DNA of 64,000 nucleotides from Paramoeba atlantica. Taxonomy: Eukaryota; Discosea. Made by a program: the position numbers and the translations under genes. The DNA is taken from the NCBI GenBank assembly GCA_977017575.1, contig CDRNVI010000065.1, forward strand, positions 186,001 to 250,000, written 5' to 3'. Of this stretch, positions 39,010-48,446 are shown piece by piece; the stretch's first letter is position 1; the number at the start of each line of letters is the position of its first letter. The notes beneath the pieces were generated by a model. It did no database searches. It had not been told where the DNA came from and saw only the letters and a program-made list of their open reading frames with translations.

Positions 39010-41550
39010 TTAAGTACAGCTCTCATATAAAGCTGCATCACTGATTACGAACGGTGAAAATTTCTTCCCATCTGCAAGATAAAATTTGTTTTGAAATTCT
39101 ACCCAGTGAAGACGTAGCGCATGAAGAAACGCTGAAAGCCCTTCCATCATCAGAAGAACACCAATGGTGACGGTAAGCCACACTCCGAACCCCACGAACA
39201 CGATCACACCATTTCCAGAATCCATGTCTAATGCCTTCAAGAAGGCAAAATTCCAGAAAACTTCACTGAGTTCTGCATGTGCCAGGGAGAGCGCCCAGAG
39301 ACGAAGATAACTTGCAGTATTCGACACACAACCCAGAACAAATTCAATCGTGTGAATCATTTGGTGGATGACCACTTCACTGAGGTCAAACGCGGGGACG
39401 GAAACAGTCTCAAGATCGTGCGCACCACCGTCATCCGTATCAACTTCGTGGATAGGCATTCGAGATTTGTCGCCATCTATAAAAGGTTCCGTATTATCGC
39501 TGGCATACACGTTCTGCGAACCTGGTTGAGGCGTGCATGATCGAACGGTGACGGGAAGAGTGCGTGCCTTTTCGGCTGCCTCGGAGCACCGCTTCTTGTG
39601 CGCTCGCCACTCCAGGTAAGGAATTGGAAACAACATCGTGGGAATCATAAGAAACGCCACTAGTAAAAGGAAAACTTGCATCCCAGCTTGTCCCGCATAC
39701 AGAGGCTGTAGTACGGTGCCTGGCGCCAAGAAGAAATTCGTCATGGTCTCTAGCAAGGACGGTGCGTCATGCGTAGAACCGAAAGCGGTACACCACTTCA
39801 ATAGAATAAGTATAGCCATGTAACCAAAGGTACACATCAGAAACACAGCTTCTGGCACAAATTCGAACCACACTCGCTTCCAGTCGCGGAAGTACAAATG
39901 ATTTAACAACCCCAAGAACAGCCCGGCGAACATCTGAAGTACACCAATAATAATTGCTCCTTTCATTTTCAACGAGTTCATAAACTCCAGCTTGTTCTCC
40001 GTCTCTGCCCATGCGGAGTCCACCCCAAACCACGTCACGAACCCTTGCGTGGGAGACAGATCCGACTCCTCGTGAGACAAAAAATCGTGCCCTTCTCCTC
40101 GAAGCCACTGGTAACCCGAGGGAAAAGCCCCAAGCACAAGCCCAAACGTGTCATTATACAGCATCCCGATATAAGTCGCAAAGACGCCCATCAACACGAG
40201 CAAATATCGAGCCCCGAAAATCATATCAAACATCTCCCCTTGCGAGTTACGCAAAAAATACCGTTCCCGCGCAATCAGATACACCGCCACAGCTGTCAGC
40301 ATCACCCCATGGCCCACATCTCCATACATCACCCCAAAAAGGTACGGAAACGTCACCACGGAAAGCACCGCCGGGTTCACCTCCTTATACCGCGCCACCC
40401 CGTAGCTCTCCACAATCCCCTGGAACGTCTCGGTGTACTTATCCACCCTAAAGAACGTCGGGGGGGTTCTCCCCGCCCCGGGGGGCGCCACCTGCACCAC
40501 CGTACTCGCCATCACCCCGGTCGCGACCTCGGCCTCGGTGACGACCCGACGCAGCGCCCCGAGCTCCGCTTTCGGGACCCAGGCCTCCGCGACGCAGGTC
40601 ATCCCGGCAAAGGTGATTTTGTTGAGTGTTTGGTACACTGCGCGTTTGGTCTGCACCAACGCCTTCCAGGTGTGGATCTCGCGCTGGACGTCCGCGAGGG
40701 TCTGGTCCCGACAGCGCTGGGTCTCGGCCAGGGCTTGGCGCAGTGCGCTGATCTGTTTGGTGAGCTGGGCGCGGATCGCGGCACTCATCCCCTCACGGTA
40801 GGGGTAGAGGTTGGCCTCCAGGGTTTGACACACTTTCATGAGGCGTTGGTGAATCCGGGGAGCGGAGAAGAACACGGCAAAGACGGTTTTGTGTTGGGGG
40901 GAGTGGCCTGGGCCCTCGAGGAAGGTGTCCTCAATGGGGTCGAACCGCACAAAGGAGTTCCCTTTGGTGGCACGGTAGATGAGTTTCTCCAGGTCGTGGA
41001 GTTTGTCGTCCTCCAGCACCCCGGTAAGGAGACTTAGCCCGCGTTCGGGCTCTCGGAGCTCACGAGAGGCGAGTTCAACGGAGCGGTTGGTGAGTTCCTC
41101 ATCCCCGCCGTGGAAGAAGGCAGTCTCTCGGCGAAGCACCTCGTGGAACTCGCGGTTACGATTCATCTCGGCGTTCATTTGTTCGAACTTTGCGTTGAGG
41201 TCCCGGACGTCCTTTTCGTACTCCTCTAGTTTGGCATCCAAGGAGTCCAGCGTGGGTGCTGCCTGAGTAAGGCCAAGCGGGAGAATGCAAGAACCGTGAT
41301 CCTCAGGAGATTCAATCTGATCGGTCTGGCTTATCAAGTAGTCAACCCTTCTCTCCAGTTCCTCACAGCGTCGTAGTTCTAAAGAAAACTTTCGAGAGAG
41401 GCATGAGGTGTTCTTTTCCAGATCAATGAATTCTGCCACACCCAAAAGACCAATACGTTTTATAGTTTCATGCGCCGTCTCACGTTGCATTTGTAGCCGT
41501 ACGTATACCATATCCTCCGAACGCCATAGACCGTCAGCCACTCTGCTCAT
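39010..41550 (-). CDS. VHA-a / ATP6V0A: V-type proton ATPase subunit a (V0)
   Basis: Membrane subunit that forms the proton half-channels of the vacuolar ATPase. 846 residues with the family layout. The N-terminal cytosolic half begins with the SEDMVYVRLQMQRETAHET block and has long coiled arms (ELERRVDYLISQ). The C-terminal half has eight or so membrane spans, including VVTFPYLFGVMYGDVGHG and the essential-Arg region near NTASYLRLWALSLAHAELSEVFW. Length is normal. The middle of the gene (about 40200-41150) is strongly GC-rich, while both ends are AT-rich. TTTTTTCAG stands 21 bases upstream of the ATG. Single exon. Confidence 0.96.
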   Translation of the reverse strand: MSRVADGLWRSEDMVYVRLQMQRETAHETIKRIGLLGVAEFIDLEKNTSCLSRKFSLELRRCEELERRVDYLISQTDQIESPEDHGSCILPLGLTQAAPTLDSLDAKLEEYEKDVRDLNAKFEQMNAEMNRNREFHEVLRRETAFFHGGDEELTNRSVELASRELREPERGLSLLTGVLEDDKLHDLEKLIYRATKGNSFVRFDPIEDTFLEGPGHSPQHKTVFAVFFSAPRIHQRLMKVCQTLEANLYPYREGMSAAIRAQLTKQISALRQALAETQRCRDQTLADVQREIHTWKALVQTKRAVYQTLNKITFAGMTCVAEAWVPKAELGALRRVVTEAEVATGVMASTVVQVAPPGAGRTPPTFFRVDKYTETFQGIVESYGVARYKEVNPAVLSVVTFPYLFGVMYGDVGHGVMLTAVAVYLIARERYFLRNSQGEMFDMIFGARYLLVLMGVFATYIGMLYNDTFGLVLGAFPSGYQWLRGEGHDFLSHEESDLSPTQGFVTWFGVDSAWAETENKLEFMNSLKMKGAIIIGVLQMFAGLFLGLLNHLYFRDWKRVWFEFVPEAVFLMCTFGYMAILILLKWCTAFGSTHDAPSLLETMTNFFLAPGTVLQPLYAGQAGMQVFLLLVAFLMIPTMLFPIPYLEWRAHKKRCSEAAEKARTLPVTVRSCTPQPGSQNVYASDNTEPFIDGDKSRMPIHEVDTDDGGAHDLETVSVPAFDLSEVVIHQMIHTIEFVLGCVSNTASYLRLWALSLAHAELSEVFWNFAFLKALDMDSGNGVIVFVGFGVWLTVTIGVLLMMEGLSAFLHALRLHWVEFQNKFYLADGKKFSPFVISDAALYESCT

Positions 41551-41864
41551 TGATGAAGAAAATATATTTGACTGAAAAAATGAGAGGGACCTAGATACGT
41601 GAATCTAAGAGATATCAGAGACCAATGATCAAGCAACGTTTTTGGTGAAGATCGGAAATCTTGAGTGTTACTGCGAGCATCAAAAAACTAATTGTTATTA
41701 AATCAATTTTGTCTCAGTTTTATTTTGTTTTGCGTCCTATTTTGTAATCATCGAACGCTAATTTCCACCCCTTTTACATAGTCATCAAAACTTCTGGATA
41801 AAACGAGTTCTCCAGGGCATAAGAAATAGAAAGCAGTATTTGACGGATGCTCCAGAATCGGGAA
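41551..41864. other. Spacer between V-ATPase subunit a and RPN7
   Basis: AT-rich. Apart from the acceptor-like tract at 41572-41580 belonging to the V-ATPase gene, I see nothing in it. Confidence 0.55.
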
Positions 41865-43049
41865 TTAGTTCCCCACAGCACGGCTAAGTTTCTGAACGCG
41901 GTGCATCAAAGCATCCCCTTTCTCCATAATCTTTCGGTAATATTCAGTGACGGGATTCTTCTTTGTGGCCGTAACACTTCCATTCAGTTTATCTATTTTG
42001 CAGTGCAACCTCCCACTCGCAATAAAGGAACATAATTGTTTTTCCATTGCGTCTTCTGAAATGAAAAAGGCGGAGGCCATAGAAGAAAGCGTGACGCTTC
42101 GGTAGGATTCAAGAAACTGTGAGATAGCACGTATGCGCAGCTCACGGTAAATATAATCCACGTGAGGGTTTAGCAAAACACTACGCTGCACGGAGTGACA
42201 CAGAGCATCGAGTCCGGAAAAGATGCAGCGGTAGTTGCAGTTGTGCAGAGCAGTAAGCACCTCCTCGCACGCTGGGAGCTCAGGGAAGTGAGCCACGATG
42301 TCGCTGCACTCCGTAATGTGCTTCCGTAAGGTGGGTCTGTCCAAAATCACGAGACTTACAATAATCGCGACCAAAAGAAAATCCTTATATTCCATTACCT
42401 CATGTGCGCTAAAGGTTGATATCGAATCTAGTAACAGTGGACTTGCAAGTGAGAATTTACGTACAGATACGAAATAAAGTGCCTCGTACACTTTAAGCCG
42501 GTTTCGTCGCTCCCAGTCTCCATGAGACTTTAAAATTTCTTTTGCAGCATCAATTTTGGTCCTCACGAGTTGCAAATCACACGCAGCAAGGCCAAGTCGT
42601 ATCCGTTGAAAAAGAAGATCAAGCTTCGGGCTTTTACCCAAAGTACGATCAAAGCATTCCGTGCTATACTCTTCACACATAGTGAGATTGCCAATACTCG
42701 CATAGAAATCACAAACCTTTTGTAGCGCGTCGCGAACATCGCTTTCTCCCATATTTTCTTTAGCATCCGATACATCTTTTAGCAGTGCTTCTTCTTCTGC
42801 AGTATTTCTCTTTTGCATGTTTTCAAACATCTCAGAGTTGAATTCCCATCCAAGACACTTACAGGCTGCAGCATAATACGGAGCCATGTTGTGTTGCTGA
42901 ATGACCGCAAGCATGTGTTCCTTGACAGAGGCTTTATCTGAGTAGAACGTGTACGAACTTTGATACTCGTATCGCAACTGCATGAGCACAATGGTGTGAT
43001 CGACGTTTACTTTGTTTTCCTCAAGTTCCAAATCCGGATCTATTTCCAT
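41865..43049 (-). CDS. RPN7/PSMD6: 26S proteasome regulatory subunit RPN7
   Basis: Lid subunit of the 19S regulatory particle. The 394-residue protein has an N-terminal helical-repeat half (YEYQSSYTFYSDKASVKEHML; VRDALQKVCDFYASIGNL) and a C-terminal PCI domain (DYIYRELRIRAISQFLESYR, SSMASAFFISEDAMEKQLCSFIASGRLHCKIDKLNG). The pattern ...FIASGRLHCKID is the winged-helix end of RPN7. Length equals the yeast and animal orthologues. It assembles with the other lid PCI subunits. Single exon. Confidence 0.94.
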   Translation of the reverse strand: MEIDPDLELEENKVNVDHTIVLMQLRYEYQSSYTFYSDKASVKEHMLAVIQQHNMAPYYAAACKCLGWEFNSEMFENMQKRNTAEEEALLKDVSDAKENMGESDVRDALQKVCDFYASIGNLTMCEEYSTECFDRTLGKSPKLDLLFQRIRLGLAACDLQLVRTKIDAAKEILKSHGDWERRNRLKVYEALYFVSVRKFSLASPLLLDSISTFSAHEVMEYKDFLLVAIIVSLVILDRPTLRKHITECSDIVAHFPELPACEEVLTALHNCNYRCIFSGLDALCHSVQRSVLLNPHVDYIYRELRIRAISQFLESYRSVTLSSMASAFFISEDAMEKQLCSFIASGRLHCKIDKLNGSVTATKKNPVTEYYRKIMEKGDALMHRVQKLSRAVGN

Positions 43050-43132
43050 TTTAGAGTGAAAAACAAAACAAGTGGTACTATCTAGGTGTTAACAATATAC
43101 GAGAAACGTACAGAATAGGGCATGTAAGTATA

Positions 43133-45300
43133 CTGCCCCCCCCCCACTTAAGCGCAACCGGGTTTTCGCCGAAAATTGCGCTTAAGTAGCCGGGTCAGAA
43201 ATATCTCAAGGGGAAAAGATATTTCGGACAAAAAAAACATAAAAAAAGTCGCGCCGCTTCGCGGCGCGGCTATCATCTGTGCCTTTTAGTATTTATGTTG
43301 TCTACTTATGTTTCGTGAGTCATCTTCTAATCGGTGCCGTCTTCAAGCTGTTCCTCACCTTCGTGTCCTCGGTAAGTGCGGGGGGGATGGGATGGGATGG
43401 GATGCAACATGTTTGACGATTCTGTGCATTTGCTTATTGTAGCTATGATTCGTTAAAAGAAACGGAAAATGACTAAAAGTGAAGTTACTCTAAAAAGGAG
43501 ACTGCTTGTAACTTATTTTTTAACAACTTTTGTAGGCCGAGTAATAAATTTATACATGTATATCCATGTATATTTGTGTATGATGCAGTAGAAGGCTGTA
43601 GTAGTACACAGCGGAACGTAATATCATAACAGCACATCGTTCTCAATATAGTATCACGGCGCCCATAGATGTACCCTAAGTACAAATGACATAAAATTAT
43701 ACTCAATGCGAATAATCTCAATCTGTAGCTTCCTTTTCTACACACAATGTCCCAAGTTCTTCGACCATAACACTGACATCCGACTCGGTATCAGAAAAAG
43801 GAGGGTCCGGATCCGTAGGAAACCACTCCGGGCTCAACGTTTTCCCGGTCAAGACATCTTTCGCGTCATTGTTGAACAAAGAACGGTACAAGTTGTTCAC
43901 GACGTGAATAGCGCAATTATTTTCACCGGGAGCCTGTTGCTCGCAGGGTACATAAGAAATGATTCGATGAGCCGTAAAATCATCGACTACGATAGCAGTA
44001 GGTAAACAGGAGTCATTAAAACTTCCCATGTACCGTTGTAGAATTTTAGAGAATATATCTTTTTTGACCCATCCTGAGTCCGATACAAAAACGTACACTG
44101 CGTTCGATAATCCAGTGGAAGCACGAGTAGCCTCAGAGAGAATACGAGATGAAGCCTGCGATTTAGCCTTCGATTCGAAGACAATCGCGGGTGGTAGTGG
44201 CACAACGCTTTTAGAATTAACATCAAATAAGCCTGCCAAGAAAACAGCGACGGTTTCTTTACCGTTAGTTTCAGCAATTTTGGGAGTTTTCGTTCCAATT
44301 TGCGCAAGCGTAATACCACGCATTTCGCCATCGACAAATACTGCGGTTTCATCTCCGAAGAAGACATACGAGTATTTGCGAATACTATGTTGTGCAAAGA
44401 ACTGACGGGACCATCCATGTATGCGCCGAAAAGTGTCTGTTGGTGCAACATAATGCATTCTCCCAATTCTCTGCCAAGTCCATCCGAACACATATCTGAA
44501 GTGTTGGTAGACACGTTCACGTCTCCGTTCCGTCACTTCTTCAGGAAAAACAGAGTGTTTATTCATTAGATCAAAGACGTGATCTTTTGAAATATGAAAC
44601 ATGCCGTTTTGCAACGCCAGTAAATCCCTATGAACTAATTCCATAGCGCCCTGGCGCTCTGCGTTGAAACCATGTTCTCTTTTCCTTGATGCACCACCTC
44701 GATTCAAATGCTTCTGATAGTGTTGTACACCATTCTTTCGAATCCTTGTAATGGTCGATAACGCGGTCCCATACTTTTTTGCAAGCTTTTTGTTTGAGCA
44801 AGAAGATCTACAAATCGAAACCTTCTCTTGCATTGTCAAACTACGCTGAGAAGTGGGGCGAACTTCTGGAGTACTTGGAAGCGATGGTGCTGCTGGAGCT
44901 GACGCGACATGACAGTTCGCCAATTGACCGATACGGGGATGTGGCTCCTGTATCCGTACCCAGTTAGTCAATTTTCTAGTTTGTGCTGAGGATTGAGCTG
45001 AGGGTGGGGAGCGCAATGAAGGGGGTTGAATAGGGGGGGTGACATTCTCTTCTGAGGATTGAGCTGAAGGTGGAGAGAGAACCATGATGGAAAAAACCAA
45101 AGAAATAAAAAAAAGCTAGCCAGAGTGTAATGAGTCGATGAACAAAAAATCGTACATGCCATAAAAAAATATAAAACAATATATACTACCCATAAAATGA
45201 CCAAGTATAAAACCATCCTCTAAAAAAAAGGTGTTCGTCATGCCTCAATATTGCGCTTAAGTAGACGTGTCAAACGGTTGCGCATAAGTGGGGGGGACAG
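43133..45300 (-). mobile_element. Intact-looking pogo-like Tc1/mariner transposon
   Basis: 2168 bp with TA at both ends (43131-43132, 45301-45302). Terminal repeats start CTG(C/T)CCCCCCC, then ACTTAWGCGCAACCG; a second inner copy TTGCGCTTAAGTAG is shared by both ends. One full-length gene lies on the minus strand. Downstream of it, near 43245-43270, an A-tract is followed by the hairpin CGCGCCGCTTCGCGGCGCG. Repeats are well conserved, so the insertion looks young. Confidence 0.88.
43718..45100 (-). CDS. Pogo-like DDE transposase
   Basis: 460 residues without a stop. An N-terminal helix-turn-helix of the Psq/CENP-B kind (SNKKLAKKYGTALSTITRIR) precedes the DDE core: YVFFGDETAVFVDG gives the first Asp, and TAIVVDDFTAHRII the second. 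Where pogo enzymes have QPLD with the third acid, this protein reads ENNCAIHVVNNLYRSLF, so the third catalytic acid is not evident. The C-terminus is acidic (PDPPFSDTESD), typical of pogo enzymes. The N-terminal 80 residues are Ser/Pro-rich and may be a later start than the real one. Function: cut-and-paste at TA, if the active site is complete. Confidence 0.8.
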   Translation of the reverse strand: MVFSIMVLSPPSAQSSEENVTPPIQPPSLRSPPSAQSSAQTRKLTNWVRIQEPHPRIGQLANCHVASAPAAPSLPSTPEVRPTSQRSLTMQEKVSICRSSCSNKKLAKKYGTALSTITRIRKNGVQHYQKHLNRGGASRKREHGFNAERQGAMELVHRDLLALQNGMFHISKDHVFDLMNKHSVFPEEVTERRRERVYQHFRYVFGWTWQRIGRMHYVAPTDTFRRIHGWSRQFFAQHSIRKYSYVFFGDETAVFVDGEMRGITLAQIGTKTPKIAETNGKETVAVFLAGLFDVNSKSVVPLPPAIVFESKAKSQASSRILSEATRASTGLSNAVYVFVSDSGWVKKDIFSKILQRYMGSFNDSCLPTAIVVDDFTAHRIISYVPCEQQAPGENNCAIHVVNNLYRSLFNNDAKDVLTGKTLSPEWFPTDPDPPFSDTESDVSVMVEELGTLCVEKEATD

Positions 45301-45302
45301 TA

Positions 45303-46640
45303 ATACGGCAAAAAAATCTAGACTGTAAAATGCATGGCCACGAGGGCGGACGAGGATCCTTGCGTAATCCTTGAAGTGTAACACCAGGGGCAGACGACAT
45401 CGCGCCTACCGAGACGTTGCCCACCCAAGCTTTAAAACATTTGTCTACAATCGTTAGAAAAAAATTGATGATTGCGACAGGCGAACGACCAGTGGAAGGA
45501 GTGCGGTTTTTCGTCCGAAAGACGAGCCCAACGAGCCCACGCAGATGGTCGAGGAAAAGATTCGGAAGGAAGGGCTGAAGCTGTGGGGTGTGTGGTCTGA
45601 CGAGCAGGATAAGGAGTACCCCTTCCAGTTTAACGAGTTAAACTAAAAGGAACCGAATTACAACAAACAAAAAGAGTACAAGTTGCTTTAAATTATGATC
45701 AGGAAACTGAGCGTGTCATATTTTCAGACGAAAAAATATTAGATACACGAATTTTTGATACTAACAACCCAAGGTAAAGTGGACGAGGGAGATACCAACA
45801 GTGTAGGTACGGCAATTTCCACAGAAAAAACAGTGTCTCCACCTTTTTAGGCGCCTGTCTTCATGCCATAAGGGAGATACTGTTTTTTCTGTGGAAACTG
45901 CCGCACCTACACTATTGGTATCTCCCAACAACAACAACAACAACAACAATAACACTGATATTTCAGTTGGTATCTCCCTCGTCCACTTTACCCTGGGTTA
46001 CACAGTAAAAACATGTTCCCTAGGACTCCTTAGAGCTTCCCACGCGCGGAAGTCGTCGTCGCTGCGGCAAAAAGGCTCCACCTTCTGCTTTTGGCCTTGC
46101 GCCTCCTCCTTCCTCTACGGCCTTGCGTATCCCACACTTCCAGTTGAAAAAAGCATATGTGGCAAAATGGGGTTTGCAAATCGCTTCCGAAGGCGGGGTC
46201 TCGAGTCGTCCAAAAGGTACGTTTTTCTTTCTTAAAAGCCGAATGAAAGAAATTTTAAAGCATTGGCCTCCCAATTCACCAGATCTTTCCCCCATAGAAA
46301 ATGTATGGTACATGGTCCAAGTGGCCGTGGACGAACTTGCTCCGTCGGATAAGCCTTCTTTCATACCCTGTGTAAAAAAACGAGCGGTGTAGATTGCCAC
46401 AAAAAGTGATTGATAGGACGGTGTTTGGATTGATAGGACGGTGTTTTCTCCTTTGTGTGATGTGAAAGCTGACGAAATTACCTAGCTACAGATACCCTAA
46501 AAAACAGAAAAAAAGACGAAAAAAAAGTGACAAAAAAAGTGGCGCCGCTCCGCGGCGGCCGGTCGGATTTGTCCATAGTAAGGGGGGGGATCCCCCCTGT
46601 CTAAATTAAAGGGGGGGTCACAGTACATATCTTCTACTTA
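45303..46640 (+). mobile_element. Old Tc1/mariner relic interrupted by a MITE
   Basis: Transposase fragments on the plus strand. Near 45690-45770 is a stretch with ERVIFSDEKIL, the first Asp motif of mariner/IS630 enzymes. At 46240-46320 is HWPPNSPDLSPIENVWYMVQ, the typical C-terminal motif with the last acidic residue. The parts are out of frame with each other and a foldback MITE (45766-45999) splits them. Near the right end GGATTGATAGGACGGTGTTT is repeated, an A-tract plus hairpin GGCGCCGCTCCGCGGC follows near 46530, and a G-run end AAAGGGGGGGTCACAG|TA lies at about 46605. The left end is not recognisable. Confidence 0.65.
45766..45999. mobile_element. Complete GAGGGAGATAC foldback MITE
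   Basis: 234 bp with inverted ends AACCCARGGTAAAGTGGACG continuing into AGGGAGATACCAAC. A second inverted pair lies inside (GTGTAGGTACGGCA on the left arm; TGCCGCACCTACAC on the right). A short ACAACAACAA run marks the right arm. It sits in the mariner relic. No clear target duplication. Confidence 0.75.
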
Positions 46641-46930
46641 TCTTCTTCACAGTACTATATCTTCTACACATACGTATTCGTGTTACTATAGTGGCAGACG
46701 TTCGTATACCCACTTGTGAAACAGTAAATAAGCAAATGCCACAACTATCTCAACGTGTACGATACACAGTCCACGGATTTCTACAAAGGGGGTCTCCCTC
46801 TGGTCACTACTGCGGATGAAAAAAACAGCGAAAACTTTTTCGAGATCTGTCGTATGGCGAAGGTATTAGGCCAAAAACTCTTACGGTGCTCTCCATGGCC
46901 TGGGGGGCCTGGACTGTATGTACAAACACG
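46641..46930. other. Spacer between the mariner relic and the 455-residue gene
   Basis: A 73-residue plus-strand frame at 46755-46976 overlaps the 3' end of the next gene and has no domain. I see no other feature. Confidence 0.4.
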
Positions 46931-48250
46931 TCACGCACGGTTCAATTGGCGTAATAAACGTAGCACAATTTCGTAATTCCAAATTCCAGTAACATCGCAT
47001 TCTGTGAGGTCGCCGCGTAATTGCTCCGGAAGATGTAATGGTGTAAATAGCATAATAAGACAAACTGAAATGTTATGCCATTGTGCGCTTGTCATGACTT
47101 TTACGAATTTCAAATCGGTGCACACCAAGTGTACGATGTCGCAAACAATATTTCGCACATCGCGCAGTACCACAGAAAGTTCTTCCTTTGAAAGCAAGTA
47201 AAGGCGCAAACCTGCATTCAAAAATACCGTGAAGTAAGAAGGGTCTGCATCTTCACGTAGTTTCTGAAGACATATCGTCTCCCACTCACGCAGAAGAACG
47301 TGAATTTTGTTTTCGCTGTGCAGTGCAGCATGGAGACGTGTACACTCATTCTCAACTACCTGACTAATGCTTTGCGGTGTTTCCGTCAAAGGTTTTATTC
47401 TGTCTTTGGGTGAAGTAATGCCCATATCGCATTCATATTGCGTCGCACTATACTCTATTCCCTTCTCTGTGAGATTTTCACACGATTCTTTAGATATTTT
47501 GTTTTCTAAAGGTTTAGATTTATCATTTAACGACAGACTCCCCGATACAATCGACCACCGAATCGGTGAACTTCGCTTTTGTTTTCCTATGAGGTCCAGA
47601 CAATGAGTTTCAATGCATACTAGAAGAGATAATGGTGTTAAATTTCTCATATGGCTTTCAACATTACTTCGAAAGAGGTTTATAATTGAAAGAAAATCAC
47701 CGGACTGAGAGCATGCTGCCTCTTCTGCAAAATGTCTAAGGAACGTCGAGAATTCCCATAATACTTTGATTTGACGTGTAGGAGGGTGCTGAATGTCCAG
47801 GGCCCACGTCAACAGAGTAAGCACGTTACAAAGACTTGTATGAAGGGCATATTCTCTACCTTCCTCAATACTCAGCGTTAGTGATTGACAATAAGAACGT
47901 AAGTAAGAAAAGCTTTTAGCCTCTATTCGTAAATTCGGTTCTTTGTTGCAGTGCTCAGAAATTGATTCATCGCGATCATTTTTGTCTCGTTCCGAAGAGG
48001 CTAGGTACTGTTCGCGCGTATCAGATTGAGAGTCCTTTAAACTTTGTAATACTGCTTCGTAGAACGATCCGCAATATATAGGATGAGATACCCACTGACG
48101 GAATTCTCGAATTGTATTAGTGCAGTACGCAGAAAAATGGGTCTTTGGCGCGCTATTTAGCAGTATATCCTCCAGAATGTGAATTCTATCGCTTGTTATA
48201 CTCTTAGTGCATTTTCTGAACTCAGTGCCTTTGGAATCATTTTCAAACAT
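46931..48250 (-). CDS. Uncharacterised helical protein
   Basis: About 439 residues from the ATG at 48250 (455 from an in-frame ATG at 48298). The family is not recognised. It is almost entirely alpha-helical by composition, with Leu-rich blocks such as NVLTLLTWALDIQHPP and LWEFSTFLRHFAEEAA, and a more disordered Ser/Lys region near the middle. The C-terminal 100 residues (HNISVCLIMLFTPLHLP) look like stacked helices. A vesicle-tethering, transport or pore scaffold protein would fit such a profile, but nothing specific supports that. The shorter start is preferred because TTTATCTCAATTGTAG stands 22 bases upstream. Confidence 0.6.
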   Translation of the reverse strand: MFENDSKGTEFRKCTKSITSDRIHILEDILLNSAPKTHFSAYCTNTIREFRQWVSHPIYCGSFYEAVLQSLKDSQSDTREQYLASSERDKNDRDESISEHCNKEPNLRIEAKSFSYLRSYCQSLTLSIEEGREYALHTSLCNVLTLLTWALDIQHPPTRQIKVLWEFSTFLRHFAEEAACSQSGDFLSIINLFRSNVESHMRNLTPLSLLVCIETHCLDLIGKQKRSSPIRWSIVSGSLSLNDKSKPLENKISKESCENLTEKGIEYSATQYECDMGITSPKDRIKPLTETPQSISQVVENECTRLHAALHSENKIHVLLREWETICLQKLREDADPSYFTVFLNAGLRLYLLSKEELSVVLRDVRNIVCDIVHLVCTDLKFVKVMTSAQWHNISVCLIMLFTPLHLPEQLRGDLTECDVTGIWNYEIVLRLLRQLNRA

Positions 48251-48446
48251 TCGATAAAAAACGTGGAAACCACTACAATTGAGATAAACTTGAAGCATGT
48301 AACATTAATTTGGCCAAAAATCAAGACCGAAGGGAACAAGGAACAACAAAGAGAATGATGTTCGTACCTTTGTGAAGAATCTTTTACATAGTACTTGCTG
48401 ATCAAATAAAAAGTAGCGTCGTTGAATTATTTCTAGATTCCCACGT

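Noticed and set aside
40045-41037. 330-residue plus-strand frame
   Set aside because: Antisense to V-ATPase subunit a; no domain, and again in a GC-rich island.
43127-45302. The 460-residue protein as a domesticated host gene
   Set aside because: It is enclosed by well-matched terminal repeats with TA borders, so it is still part of a transposon.
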